Assembly: GCA_016187935.1 (NCBI GenBank)
Contig: JACPIU010000023.1
Span: 1-56,675 of the forward strand
Direction of reading: 5' to 3'
Length of the DNA: 56,675 bases
From: Bdellovibrio sp.
GTDB taxonomy: Bacteria > Bdellovibrionota > Bacteriovoracia > Bacteriovoracales > Bacteriovoracaceae
The stretch's first letter is position 1, and each line of letters opens with the position of its first letter. The notes beneath the pieces were generated by a model that had not been told where the DNA came from, searched no databases, and saw only the letters and a list, made by a program, of their open reading frames with translations. This document shows, piece after piece, positions 6,801 to 14,667 of this stretch. A program made the translations under genes and the position numbers.

Positions 6801-9675
6801 CGCTGAAGGTATATTTTGTAGAAAACCCGCGCTGATTAATTTCTTCAATGAGAAGGCCATCGGTATAATTAAATGATCGTGTTGTCCCGTCTGAAAAAGA
6901 TACTTGAGTGAGTGAATTGCCATTGTGATGAAGATTCGATGTCCTTCCCGCTGGGTCAGTGATACTTTCTAGCAAACTACCACTATAGGAAAGAGTTGTG
7001 GCCTTTCCCACAGGATCAACAATCGAAATTAGCCGATCTTCCTCATATAAAAAAGACGTCACCCTTCCTACGCGATCCTCAAGAGAAGTTTGGAGGCCTT
7101 GGGCATTAAAATAGGCCTTTGTTCCGTTTCGATACGATCTCGTAAATGATCCGTCAGAATTCCGAACAAGCGAAGAATTGTCTTTATGAAGTGGTGAAAA
7201 GGCCAAGGTCCCTGTCTCGGCAAAATCGAAGATAATTCTACGAATTCGCTTTTGATCTTCGTCGGAGACGAGTAAGTTTCCTCGATCATCAAACCCTAAT
7301 GATATTGGCCGGCAAAGACTTGCATCAAGAGCAGCGCCAGCGTCGCCAATATTACCTTCTGTTACACAAGTTCCGTTGCCTGCAACCGTTTCTGCAAGAT
7401 TATTTACAAGGTCAATTTTGACCACTCGATGAAGCCCGGTATCAGCGACGTATAAAATTCTTCTTTCTTCATCAAGTACCATTCCATGAGGTGATGAAAA
7501 CGCCATCTTATCCGCCGGCGCACTATTGGCAAGAATACCACCTTGGCCAAGTGGCAATCCAGCAACTTTTGTTATGCGCCCACTGGTATCCACTTTTCTT
7601 ATGAAGCCATTTTCGGTTGAAATATAGAGGTTTCCAAACGAATCGTAGAGAACTCCCATAGGATGAATCATGCTGGCCTCAAGCGCCGGCCCACCATCTC
7701 CGAGATCGTATGTTTGCCCATTACCTGCAATAGTGGAAACTGAGTTGGTGCTTGGGTTGATCAAGCGCACACGATTATTGCCATAGTCGGCAACAGCGAT
7801 AGTATCATTTTGGCTTTTGGCCAAACCCATCGGTTGGTTAAACCATGATGCAGTCAGGTCACCATCAAAGAACGCTCTCCGTGGATATTTGCCTGAAGCA
7901 GCAGGTGGGCAGACATCGGGCGGAAAGGGTGTTGAACTGGTTATGACATCTGTATAAATGGTATTGCACGATTCACCTGGAACCAATGGCCAAGGGTACA
8001 GGCATGGTTGGAAATAGGGCAAAGTTGCGTTTTTGGTTGAAGCCCATGACCTTTCTACTCCAGCAAATAATGAAAATGAGTTTGATTCAATTTTAAAAAT
8101 GACGGCCATGTTATCTGCTCCCAGAATAATACCATCAGAGAGGGCCAATATATTGGAAGCTTGCCTGTTAGTTTGGTAGGTTCTTTGAGTTCGACTACAG
8201 GAATATGGTTTTCCTATAGGTTTTGTTTGCCAAACCTGCCACCACATTCCCTCGTAGTTTGGAATCTGTGCCACGGTTGAGATGGAATTTGGAAGGATAC
8301 TTAGATCAGTTCGCTTTACCCCTCTAGCTGGCGTTGAAAAATAGGCCAGAGGCCATGAAGAAATGTCGGCGGCCTGCAACCCTTCGGGGTTGTGGAGAAC
8401 AGTCTCTATCGTATTATTGAGTGTATAGGGTGCAATGGACCCATCTCCTTCCTCAATAGCTAATCGACTGGATTTCGGATTCAAAATCTTCTGGACTCCG
8501 GCGATTTTCCAACCTCTTCCCGCGCTAGAATTGATCTTGTTTTGCACGTGTATTGTGCCAAGAAGATCGCTTGGAAATACTTGCGAGGCAATAGGGCCTG
8601 CACTCTCTTTGCTTATCTGAAGAGTTCGCAGTCCGCCCTTAAACTCAAAACCTTCCCTTGCTGTGGCGGTCATGTTTTTGGTTTGAATGACCATATGATT
8701 GAGTTTGATTTTGAAGCTCGCTAAATAAGGATACACATCCGAATCAAGATTTCCGAGGTCCATGGCATAAGAAACCACTGACCTTTGGGGGATACCCGTG
8801 AACCTCATTGGTTCACTCGCTATTCCTTCTGTGAAAAATTGAGCATCAATCCAAGCGGGTTCAATCCAACTTAAGGCCGTATTCCTATATTCGGCAGTGT
8901 ATTCTCGCTGTTCAATCGTTCCCGAGCTACTTCTAAAAACTTCGTTACGAGGGACATCGAATAAGTTCGCGACCACAACACTTGGTCTGGCCCAGGAACT
9001 TTTGTAGATAAGCCCTGGCGCGATATCTTCACCTAAGGACTTATAACTCGGGAACGAAATAGAAGTAGTCAGTGCCCCGTTAAAAGTGTCCACACCAGGT
9101 CTATCTTGGCCTCCAATTTGTTTTAGTTCAGGACCGAGCGGAACACTCATAATTTCTGAAAAGTGCGTGATTCCCATTCCCTCCTTGGTGCGAATCTCGC
9201 CACCAGTTGAATCTACTTGTGCCACACCATCAATTTCCCATTCGCCCGTCGCAGAATTCTTTGAGAGAATGACTAAATCCATGCCTGGGGGGAAATTATT
9301 TTCGTTAGGAAGGGACAGTTCAACAGGTTCTGAAAATCTTGTACCTGATGGTTCAAGAGCGATAACAGTATCCGGGACAGCGTATTCAGGAATATCAATG
9401 GTGGTTTTATCACTATCTACACGCAACATATTGATGACACCTGAATTCCCACCGTCTGGAAAAGTTGTTGCCCCTGCGGGAATATTGAGTACGACATCTG
9501 GGGCATGGGGACTCGTCACGATGGCCGCTTCATTACCTACAATCTCAGTTTCACTGCCGTCAAACATGAGAGGTGCGAGATAAATAGGCCTTTCAATCAC
9601 GTTACTTTGAACCACACCAATAGAAACTTTCACAACCGTTTTAGAAAATTTTCTATTCGGCCCAGTAACTTCCAA
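3823..9675 (-). CDS. giant secreted ZU5/NHL/RHS repeat protein (main part, frameshifted at its start)
   Basis: A 1950-residue frame. Domains in order: a ZU5-like region at about 40-190 (IPAGATTF, then HFS); a beta-rich segment; NHL propeller repeats at about 480-830 (GNGQTYDLGDGGPALEAS); tandem YD/RHS repeats from about 830 to 1690; the RHS core YTNREFDSESGLYYYRTRSY followed by IGRFLQSD at about 1690-1720; then a variable tail after DPSGMKG. RHS shells wrap a C-terminal cargo in an insecticidal-toxin-like cage. The tail is Gly/Ala-rich and hydrophobic with no toxin fold I recognise. The frame begins at a TTG with no ribosome site, and the sequence just before it continues in the upstream frame, so this is most likely not an independent gene but the rest of 9630-10049. 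Two lipoprotein genes follow directly. Confidence 0.88.
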   Translation of the reverse strand: MEVTGPNRKFSKTVVKVSIGVVQSNVIERPIYLAPLMFDGSETEIVGNEAAIVTSPHAPDVVLNIPAGATTFPDGGNSGVINMLRVDSDKTTIDIPEYAVPDTVIALEPSGTRFSEPVELSLPNENNFPPGMDLVILSKNSATGEWEIDGVAQVDSTGGEIRTKEGMGITHFSEIMSVPLGPELKQIGGQDRPGVDTFNGALTTSISFPSYKSLGEDIAPGLIYKSSWARPSVVVANLFDVPRNEVFRSSSGTIEQREYTAEYRNTALSWIEPAWIDAQFFTEGIASEPMRFTGIPQRSVVSYAMDLGNLDSDVYPYLASFKIKLNHMVIQTKNMTATAREGFEFKGGLRTLQISKESAGPIASQVFPSDLLGTIHVQNKINSSAGRGWKIAGVQKILNPKSSRLAIEEGDGSIAPYTLNNTIETVLHNPEGLQAADISSWPLAYFSTPARGVKRTDLSILPNSISTVAQIPNYEGMWWQVWQTKPIGKPYSCSRTQRTYQTNRQASNILALSDGIILGADNMAVIFKIESNSFSLFAGVERSWASTKNATLPYFQPCLYPWPLVPGESCNTIYTDVITSSTPFPPDVCPPAASGKYPRRAFFDGDLTASWFNQPMGLAKSQNDTIAVADYGNNRVRLINPSTNSVSTIAGNGQTYDLGDGGPALEASMIHPMGVLYDSFGNLYISTENGFIRKVDTSGRITKVAGLPLGQGGILANSAPADKMAFSSPHGMVLDEERRILYVADTGLHRVVKIDLVNNLAETVAGNGTCVTEGNIGDAGAALDASLCRPISLGFDDRGNLLVSDEDQKRIRRIIFDFAETGTLAFSPLHKDNSSLVRNSDGSFTRSYRNGTKAYFNAQGLQTSLEDRVGRVTSFLYEEDRLISIVDPVGKATTLSYSGSLLESITDPAGRTSNLHHNGNSLTQVSFSDGTTRSFNYTDGLLIEEINQRGFSTKYTFSAHNRLAKVTRPDDSEIVLIDGIGGTIANGFTSGNTGQLKSFGTNDGQVYDGIKDARNIETKFIKDINGYIDTIIDGEGKTTKIERNLDGDPTKIIRPDLSEVTFIYDPGTRDLLSRHDSATGGSVSSTYNSFGQIVSETNAHGLVTTHVYDPITGLETEVHNNAGQSSTKTYESFGLLKDQTNSLGQKISFEYFPNTGNLKTQIAPDLSTTSFERDVAGNITKITNAKNQVVKREYDLWNRLTAVVSAKDERTEYQYQETGELAKIKDPLGKEVHFYYNSLNQMFKKVDQLGHQTLLTFDKNGNLETELDPNGNLKTFQYDNLDRLVKKILPDNIYEFDFDSRGNLSLAKNNITELEFEYAATERGYQVTTAKSRGLGIKSDYPEYELNFDFDSSGNRILMETAVGNFSYGFDLLDRQTSLTNHKGENFTFNYDLANRLRELTRPNGKSQFDFDNTNFLTSIQHKKGSDIIKSVLYERDQIGNRTKMTIPSGDFLFGYDLNNQLTTSSNPEITGDFASEIFNYDQIGNRTDDQLGDFLYDQTKQRLTEDYRYYYYFDNNGNLTSKQSKTLGAEVENFTYNSENQLIRFEQYENNVLVKSADYFYNALGQRVEKVVVDHQNAANNLTRRYVYHDNQILHEMNANNQVLSTYTNSGLGIDDTLAIDVTITGIQAGVSLNTGSLYFLKDGLGSITEITDSAGDIKERYTYSAFGKLLSIRDANNTETNLPILTPYFTYTNREFDSESGLYYYRTRSYDASIGRFLQSDSHSGKLINPESFNNKFSYVNNNPTVNTDPSGMKGFRVGPIKISMSNQSLKQAVIVTAVIAVAIAMPGPAAPILYGALIGAAAGGAYAASTGNMNFGDGVLKGAIAGAVLGSGNVFGLSSGAYWGAIGTATAVSAIESQNSEQFMQNFSSNAALSFAGAKFLSAGAANSAMDAESVNAATQVFTLLGASATSAGAYEACRSRYDSKAAGFGCAAGFIGTAVYFSPPMP

Positions 9676-10049
9676 GGGGATGTGAGTGTGTTAACGTCGC
9701 TTGCGCTAATTTGTGGCGTTGTGAGGCCATAATGAAACTCACGTCCGCCTGCTTTTTTAGCAACGTCTATTGCCACTTCATGAAAGGGATCAGGCCAATA
9801 GGCATGGGTTTCAAATTCATTATCTTTAACTTTTCGGCATTTGGGATTTTTATTGATACTTCCCACTACATGCCAGACACAAAATTTTCCTTCAAGAATC
9901 GCCGTCTCTCCTGAGACTTTAGGTGTGGGCAACTTTGGTTCAATATGAAATCCCTTTCTAGGCCCTTCGATATGTGTACCGCCATGAGGAAAAACTTCAC
10001 CAAAAGGTATAGCGAGAGCGAAAAGCAGGGGGAGGATTGGTTTTTTCAT
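9630..10049 (-). CDS. N-terminal part of the RHS protein: signal peptide fragment before a frameshift
   Basis: This frame begins at ATG 10049 with GGGGGAG five bases upstream and a typical Sec signal (MKKPILPLLFALAIPFGEVF). It covers 139 residues and overlaps the RHS frame by 46 nt. In the overlap, the G4 run at 9676-9679 (CCCC in the coding strand) separates NTLTSP in this frame from LEVTGPNRKF in the other. Adding one C would join them into a single secreted protein of about 2075 residues. The leftover C-terminus (WKLLGRIENFLKRL) looks like out-of-frame read-through. This is either a sequencing error, a real inactivating mutation or a slippage switch. The start codon lies one base after the stop of the upstream lipoprotein gene. 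Confidence 0.75.
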   Translation of the reverse strand: MKKPILPLLFALAIPFGEVFPHGGTHIEGPRKGFHIEPKLPTPKVSGETAILEGKFCVWHVVGSINKNPKCRKVKDNEFETHAYWPDPFHEVAIDVAKKAGGREFHYGLTTPQISASDVNTLTSPWKLLGRIENFLKRL

Positions 10050-10050
10050 G

Positions 10051-10374
10051 TTACTCCCCCTCTTGCATGGATGAGAGTGCTGCCATCTCATCTTCGGTTA
10101 AAGTGAGTTCACTCGACACGGCAGATAGCTCTTCGGGTGGAACTGATTGCGCTGCTTGGGAAGTGTCAGTTGAAATTGCTTGGTTGACTTCAACAATATT
10201 GCTTTGGACTTGTGCTTGAACATTTGAAGTGGTTTGAATCGCGGAAGAAGAGACATTGGCACTCTGAGTGTCAGGGCCATTTCCACCCCCACCGCCTCCG
10301 CTATTACAGGCGGAAAAGAGAAGTATGAGAGCGAGATATATAAAGATCTGACGGCATTCAGTGTGGAGATTCAT
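10051..10374 (-). CDS. small Gly/Ser/Gln-rich lipoprotein at head of the RHS operon
   Basis: A 107-residue lipoprotein with lipobox LFSAC (Cys23) followed by six consecutive glycines and a Ser/Thr/Gln/Ala-rich, probably disordered body with several acidic residues near the end. GGGAG seven bases before the ATG at 10374 supports the start. The stop codon is separated from the next ATG by a single base, so translation of the RHS protein is probably coupled to it. It may be a short surface tether or a helper for display of the RHS shell. No family recognised. Confidence 0.7.
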   Translation of the reverse strand: MNLHTECRQIFIYLALILLFSACNSGGGGGGNGPDTQSANVSSSAIQTTSNVQAQVQSNIVEVNQAISTDTSQAAQSVPPEELSAVSSELTLTEDEMAALSSMQEGE

Positions 10375-10802
10375 TTTTTAGCTCCCTCTTTAATTTCACG
10401 CAAAAATAACTTGCTTGTTTCGTGTCATTGTTTGGGACATTTGGCAATTATCCGACCATTTCGGTTCAAGTAAGAAAAATAATTATATGCATTTTAAAAT
10501 AACTGTAATTCTAATGGGTTGTTGGAACAGGAATTTTACAGATGATCAAGGCAACGATCTGATCGAGCTATCGCGATTTCCTGTCAGAATAATCCTTTGA
10601 ATTTGATGAGTTAAAAAGAGACTGGAGATAATCATAACTGCGACTGACAATTTATTTGGGCAGAAAAAAGTGTTTTGGTGAATTTTTTATGATTTGAAAA
10701 AGGCCAAATGAAGGCGCTTACCGGCAGACTCCTTTTTCATGCAACATGGCCCTAACCGCCTACCTTTTTGGGCAGCAAAGTTTGGGCGCTTTTGGACGAT
10801 AA
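10375..10802. other. 428-nt intergenic region between divergent genes
   Basis: The region separates the RHS operon (minus) from the Cys-repeat protein gene (plus), so it must hold both promoters. It is AT-rich around 10420-10520. I found no hairpin terminator and no convincing gene; short frames on the plus strand at 10415-10600 have no ribosome site and no recognisable sequence. Nothing further can be supported. Confidence 0.5.
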
Positions 10803-10808
10803 GTGCAT

Positions 10809-11459
10809 ATGGCAATTTCAATCAAAGTTATCTTTGCAACTCTCTCAGGCATCTTGGCAACGGCCATACTTATGGCCGTCCCATCGGCGATGGCCATCTC
10901 CCTACCTGATTCTGTCTCGAAGGCCGATCTTGGCCTGAATGCCGTTCGCGAGTTCTCACAAAATGGTCCTATTCCCAATCGAAAATGCGCCAGCGTGATG
11001 GAGGAGCATTTTAAGGAATTCCATGGAGTTGATGATATCTGGGGGCATAACAAAAAGAAAAAAAATCCCTTTCGCGATCAGTATTTGCGCATGCGTAATT
11101 ATGCTATTGGCCGCCTGGATTGTCGGGCCTACGTTGAGGGTGAGTCTGAATTATGTGAAAGTTCAGATTGCCGTGCCATCTTAAATCAAGATCAGAGTCA
11201 ATGTGAAAGTAACGATTGTAAGGCGTTACTCTCGCACACACCCGATTTGTGTGAGAACCAGATATGCCATGCTTTTGTCACACGCACCCCATCAGAGTGC
11301 TCTGGCGACTGTGCCGCCTATTTGCGGAATAATCCATCCCTTTGCGAAACTCAGGACTGTCGGGCGTACTTGGAAAGGCGCTCGCTCCATTGCACCAGCA
11401 ATATTTGTTTTGCTCTGGTTCAGAAAGAAACATTTTTTTGTTTCCGCGAAGAAGATTAA
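10809..11459 (+). CDS. secreted protein with six 16-residue cysteine-pair repeats
   Basis: A 216-residue exported protein: a signal peptide up to about residue 30 (ATAILMAVPSAMA), a linker with a basic NKKKKNPF patch near 80, then a C-terminal array in which a C-x4-C unit recurs every 15-16 residues. Unit starts read CESSDCRAIL, CESNDCKALL, CENQICHAFV, CSGDCAAYL, CETQDCRAYL and CTSNICFALV. Evenly spaced Cys pairs in an exported protein suggest a disulfide-stapled solenoid. An in-frame GTG at 10803 with GGA six bases upstream is an alternative start adding two residues. The stop codon shares TTAA with the convergent neighbour. I do not recognise this repeat family. Confidence 0.75.
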   Translation: MAISIKVIFATLSGILATAILMAVPSAMAISLPDSVSKADLGLNAVREFSQNGPIPNRKCASVMEEHFKEFHGVDDIWGHNKKKKNPFRDQYLRMRNYAIGRLDCRAYVEGESELCESSDCRAILNQDQSQCESNDCKALLSHTPDLCENQICHAFVTRTPSECSGDCAAYLRNNPSLCETQDCRAYLERRSLHCTSNICFALVQKETFFCFREED

Positions 11460-12238
11460 CCTTCAATCACACTACAAAGCAGGACATCCATTTTAAGTTC
11501 TAAAATTCTGCGTTGATAATACAGCGCTTGCGACTTGAATGCATACCCTTTTGGAAAAACAAACTCCAACTGATACTCTAAGGTATTTGAGTCCAGTGTG
11601 ATTAAGCGAAACGCAGGAGGCTTGGCATAAGCGAGTCGTGCACGATTATCCAAATAGAATGCTTCACTGGCGGTGGCCGGCATCCCCACTGAGATTTTCG
11701 GCCCTCCGAGAAGTGAAAAGGTAGCTTGCAGTTTCACTCCGGCAGGCGTGTCATAGCGCCTGGATTTAAGTGAGATTCCCAGTTCGGGGACAAGCGAACT
11801 TTTTAAAAAGGCCAATTCCCGCTCCAATTCAATAAACTTCTTATCGCTGGTCTTTGGTCGAATGCTTTTTTGTGTATTTTTCAATTTGTAGGTTAGTAAT
11901 TGGTGAAAGCTCTCCCCTGGGGGCCTGGTCTCAGTCTCAGGCATGTTTGCGATTTGCGAAGCTAACATAAGAATTTTTTGCTTTGATGCCGAAGAAACAG
12001 TGCCAGAAAATTTTCCCGCCTCGCTTGGGCAGGGAAAACCTTTGCTCGCCGTGATCCATGTCATTTGACCGTTTTCATTGATAGTGACTTGCTCGCTGAT
12101 GGCGTGTCCGTGGACATCCCTGCCTTTTATGTTGTGAGAGAAAATCTGGGTATTCTCCTGGGCAAGCGTTGGCCATGAAAAAAAAATGAGAAAGAGGGGC
12201 ATTAGTTTCCGGGTATTTTTTTGGAGTGTTTTACACAT
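11456..12238 (-). CDS. exported protein, paralogue of the 13852-14667 protein
   Basis: A 260-residue protein with an N-terminal signal (MPLFLIFFSWPTLAQ after a basic stretch). It shares with the protein at 13852-14667 the order: GRD near the mature start, a beta region ending T-x-S-K/R-G-F-x-C-P, E-x-G-K-x-x-G, a helical region, an acidic/basic coiled segment (FIELERELAFLKSSL against FEQELWKIKKTL), and a beta-rich C-terminal half ending in a Cys. The two flank the CHP02147 regulator and a small secreted protein. Start choice is uncertain because neither ATG (12238 or 12202) has a good ribosome site. Function unknown; cell-envelope or secreted. Confidence 0.7.
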   Translation of the reverse strand: MCKTLQKNTRKLMPLFLIFFSWPTLAQENTQIFSHNIKGRDVHGHAISEQVTINENGQMTWITASKGFPCPSEAGKFSGTVSSASKQKILMLASQIANMPETETRPPGESFHQLLTYKLKNTQKSIRPKTSDKKFIELERELAFLKSSLVPELGISLKSRRYDTPAGVKLQATFSLLGGPKISVGMPATASEAFYLDNRARLAYAKPPAFRLITLDSNTLEYQLEFVFPKGYAFKSQALYYQRRILELKMDVLLCSVIEG

Positions 12239-12263
12239 AGATTTAGAATATCACAAAATAAAT

Positions 12264-13220
12264 TTAAGACCGGCTCATTTTTTCAAGATCCATGATTTGA
12301 AAATTCACTATTTTGGTGTAGGTTTTATTCTCTTGATCGTTGGCGATGATATTTAAGACATCCTTCTCGAAGAAACTAGCACGCTCAATGATTTTTTCAT
12401 AGGCCTTCTGACTGGTGTTAAATACCTGATACTGAAAGAGACTGTGGAAATCAGGTTCATTGAGCTTTTCCATATACTCAATCGCTCTGGCGGACCAGTA
12501 TCTTTTGGACACCAGGCCGCTTAAAAAATCTCCCCCCGCATCTCTGGTGAGAAAGGGTTCCAAATGAAAATATTTTCCATTTCGCTTAACGATTTTTCCC
12601 GCTTTGAGGAGAAGTTCAATGATCTCACTTTCCTGGTTTTTTGTGATTCCCGTCATTCTGGCAACAAAACCACAAACATGTTTTTCCTGGATACGGTATT
12701 GTTCAAGTCCCAAGCAGGAATAAACACCGCTGGCGACAGGAAAGCGCATCAGCAATTCCTTCATGGCCAGATATTTATCGTATTCCTTTGAAAGCGATGG
12801 CATCAATTTCATATCAACCATATTAGAAATAAAAATAACTCTTTTTGTACTGGTCATGAGAGATAGCATTTCCGCAAGAGTTGGTTCTGCTTTTTTGCTA
12901 AACCATCGTCCCGCCTTGAATCTTGACACTCCGGCCATGGCAGCAATGGTCGATACTTTAGCGCTGCCGGTTAGATGTTTAATGATTGCAAGAGGGTCCT
13001 TGACGTCCCCAAGATATAAAAAAGTCGAATAAAAAACTTTCTGCAAGTTGCAACCGCATGACTTGGCCAGTTTTATAAAATCTTGCCATAGGATACGTTT
13101 TTGGCCTGTTTCCCATCTGGAAACTTGATTGTAATTAAGGCCAAGTTTGCGATTGATCTGATTTTGTGAGCGATGGGCCCTAAGGGCCTTAAGCAGTTCA
13201 TTGTTCAGGATGCTTTTCAT
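12264..13220 (-). CDS. CHP02147 (DUF4423) family transcriptional regulator with N-terminal HTH
   Basis: About 318 residues from ATG 13220. The N-terminal 60 residues form an XRE-like helix-turn-helix (INRKLGLNYNQVSRWETGQ), a second HTH-like stretch follows (VSTIAAMAGVSRFKAGRW), and the C-terminal half resembles the DUF4423 region of TIGR02147/CHP02147 proteins (AMKELLMRFPVASG, LLKAGKIVKRNGKYFHLE, FLSGLVSKRYWSARAIEYM). Such regulators are abundant in Fibrobacter and Bdellovibrio relatives and mostly uncharacterised. I reject the upstream ATG because the extra 23 residues (MCCNYTFYTQ) are not protein-like for this family. It is divergent from the secreted protein at 13357, and the shared intergenic space holds two copies of an 11-bp direct repeat, a likely binding site. 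Confidence 0.8.
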   Translation of the reverse strand: MKSILNNELLKALRAHRSQNQINRKLGLNYNQVSRWETGQKRILWQDFIKLAKSCGCNLQKVFYSTFLYLGDVKDPLAIIKHLTGSAKVSTIAAMAGVSRFKAGRWFSKKAEPTLAEMLSLMTSTKRVIFISNMVDMKLMPSLSKEYDKYLAMKELLMRFPVASGVYSCLGLEQYRIQEKHVCGFVARMTGITKNQESEIIELLLKAGKIVKRNGKYFHLEPFLTRDAGGDFLSGLVSKRYWSARAIEYMEKLNEPDFHSLFQYQVFNTSQKAYEKIIERASFFEKDVLNIIANDQENKTYTKIVNFQIMDLEKMSRS

Positions 13221-13241
13221 TTCTTCATTATACCTAAAAAT

Positions 13242-13294
13242 GCACATAAAATAGCATTTTTGTGTATAAAAAGTGTAATTACAGCACATAAAAT
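13242..13294. promoter_or_regulatory. paired 11-bp direct repeats between divergent genes
   Basis: GCACATAAAAT occurs at 13242-13252 and again at 13284-13294, start-to-start distance 42 bp, which is four turns of B-DNA. Both copies lie between the CHP02147 regulator (minus) and the secreted protein gene (plus). The AGCATTTTTGTGT next to the first copy forms an imperfect inverted half. Same-face spacing suggests cooperative binding, most simply by the regulator itself. Confidence 0.5.
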
Positions 13295-13356
13295 CATTGT
13301 GCCCTAAATCAAACTCGACTATATCAACCCCAAGAACATTTAAAAAAGGAGTTCTT

Positions 13357-13848
13357 ATGAAAACACTAAACCTTATTGCAGTTTCTGCATGTCTCTCATT
13401 AAACGTCTCCCATGCCCTGACAATTTCCGGCCAGGCACCTCAGGCAGCGGAAAAAGTTTGGGTCTATGCTGAGTTCGCCGCAACAAGAAAAATTCCGGTT
13501 AAATGTACTCATTACAATCTTCTCGGTCCTATTTTTAACGGTGGTGAAAGTCATGGATGGCATATTGATCGTACTCATGCTCATGCGGAAGCATTGATTG
13601 ATGAGGCCGGAAATTACACTGTGGAACTGGATTATTCCAAATTGGCAAAATCAATTTGTCGTTTTGAAGTAACATCTCTTTCCATCAGCACGGCCCCAAA
13701 ACTAACATCCCAGGTTTATTTGGTCCCGAGCAAAAACACCTCAGAGACGATCTTCAACTTTGATCTGTCACTGCCTTATAGTTGGGACGATTATTCCGCT
13801 ATGGCCGATATTCGCAATGAAAGTGTCTTTGAAGTGAACTTTAAATAA
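13357..13848 (+). CDS. small secreted beta-rich protein of unknown function
   Basis: A 163-residue protein with signal peptide (MKTLNLIAVSACLSLNVSHA). The ATG at 13357 has GGAG five bases upstream; an earlier in-frame ATG at 13297 has no such site. The mature part looks like a single beta-sandwich (LTISGQAPQAAEKVWVYAEF, GNYTVELDYSKL), with two cysteines (PVKCTHY, KSICRFE) that could pair, and HGWHIDRTHAHAEA, a His-rich stretch that could bind metal. It is divergent from the CHP02147 regulator and probably its target. Family not recognised. Confidence 0.7.
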   Translation: MKTLNLIAVSACLSLNVSHALTISGQAPQAAEKVWVYAEFAATRKIPVKCTHYNLLGPIFNGGESHGWHIDRTHAHAEALIDEAGNYTVELDYSKLAKSICRFEVTSLSISTAPKLTSQVYLVPSKNTSETIFNFDLSLPYSWDDYSAMADIRNESVFEVNFK

Positions 13849-13851
13849 GGC

Positions 13852-14667
13852 CTAATTGATCACACCACACATATTAACTTCTTTGGCACGCAGATTATCA
13901 CCGCCAAGAGTTCTTCCACCGTGGTGAATGGCCGTACTGTTTTGAAAAAGGACTTCACGACTTACTTCATCTTTCGCAGGAAAAGGTTGGAGCTTAAGAT
14001 CAAAGGTTTTTCTTTTGGCATTGAGAATGACCACCAGTTTTGTCGGAATGGTATGGTATTGGAGCGGTCTGCCTTTAGGGGTGGAGAAAGCTTCTTCCGC
14101 CTTATCAGGCAAAACCAACTTAAAGGGCCCTTCGCCTTGGAGGATGAATTTGACCAGCATATAATTCTTTTGTTCTTTGACCTCCATGCTGATGACTGAT
14201 TCAGGCGTCAATGTTTTTTTGATTTTCCATAACTCCTGTTCAAAATTTTTTACTTTTTCAGTAAGAGCATAAATGGAAGTGGAAAGATATTTTCCGTTTC
14301 TTCTTAAAAAAAGATTGGTGTTCATCTCTCTGGAAGACTCAAGTTCTTCTGAATCACCTCTTGCCAGGCCTACTTGCTCTTCATGCACTTCTTCGCCCAG
14401 CTTAGTTAATTTATCCAGGGCCTCCTTGGAAATTCTCCCCTTGTATTTTCCAGACTCTAAAGGACAGAAAAAACCGCGGGAATTTGTATTCCAATTGACG
14501 ATACCCGAAGTTCGAATTTCCATCCGATCGAGGGACAGAATTCCCTCTGCATCCCGACCATTTTTATAGTAGGTAAGACTTTGAATTTTATTTAAGACTT
14601 GATCTTCCGCCTGTACCACGGTTACTGCCATGAAAAAACATAATAGCTTCCAGATTATTTTTCTCAT
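13852..14667 (-). CDS. exported protein translationally coupled to the metallopeptidase
   Basis: A 271-residue exported protein, paralogous to 11456-12238. Signal: MRKIIWKLLCFFMAVTVVQA. The shared T-N-S-R-G-F-F-C-P and E-S-G-K-Y-K-G motif is near residues 60-75, followed by a Lys/Glu-rich helix (KVKNFEQELWKIKKTL) and a beta-rich half. Its ATG at 14667 has AAGGAGGAG upstream and overlaps the stop codon of the metallopeptidase (ATGA), so the two are made together. This suggests a partner, inhibitor or substrate relation to the protease. No known family. Confidence 0.75.
   Translation of the reverse strand: MRKIIWKLLCFFMAVTVVQAEDQVLNKIQSLTYYKNGRDAEGILSLDRMEIRTSGIVNWNTNSRGFFCPLESGKYKGRISKEALDKLTKLGEEVHEEQVGLARGDSEELESSREMNTNLFLRRNGKYLSTSIYALTEKVKNFEQELWKIKKTLTPESVISMEVKEQKNYMLVKFILQGEGPFKLVLPDKAEEAFSTPKGRPLQYHTIPTKLVVILNAKRKTFDLKLQPFPAKDEVSREVLFQNSTAIHHGGRTLGGDNLRAKEVNMCGVIN

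Noticed and set aside
9086-9583. 165-codon plus-strand frame opposite the RHS gene
   Set aside because: It overlaps the ZU5-coding part in antisense; composition is a shadow of the real frame.
10300-10320. Run of glycine codons as a phase-variable tract
   Set aside because: The codons are mixed GGC/GGT/GGA/GGG and do not form a uniform repeat in DNA.
10415-10600. Short plus-strand frame in the intergenic region
   Set aside because: No ribosome site, no signal or motif, and it sits in an AT-rich divergent promoter region.
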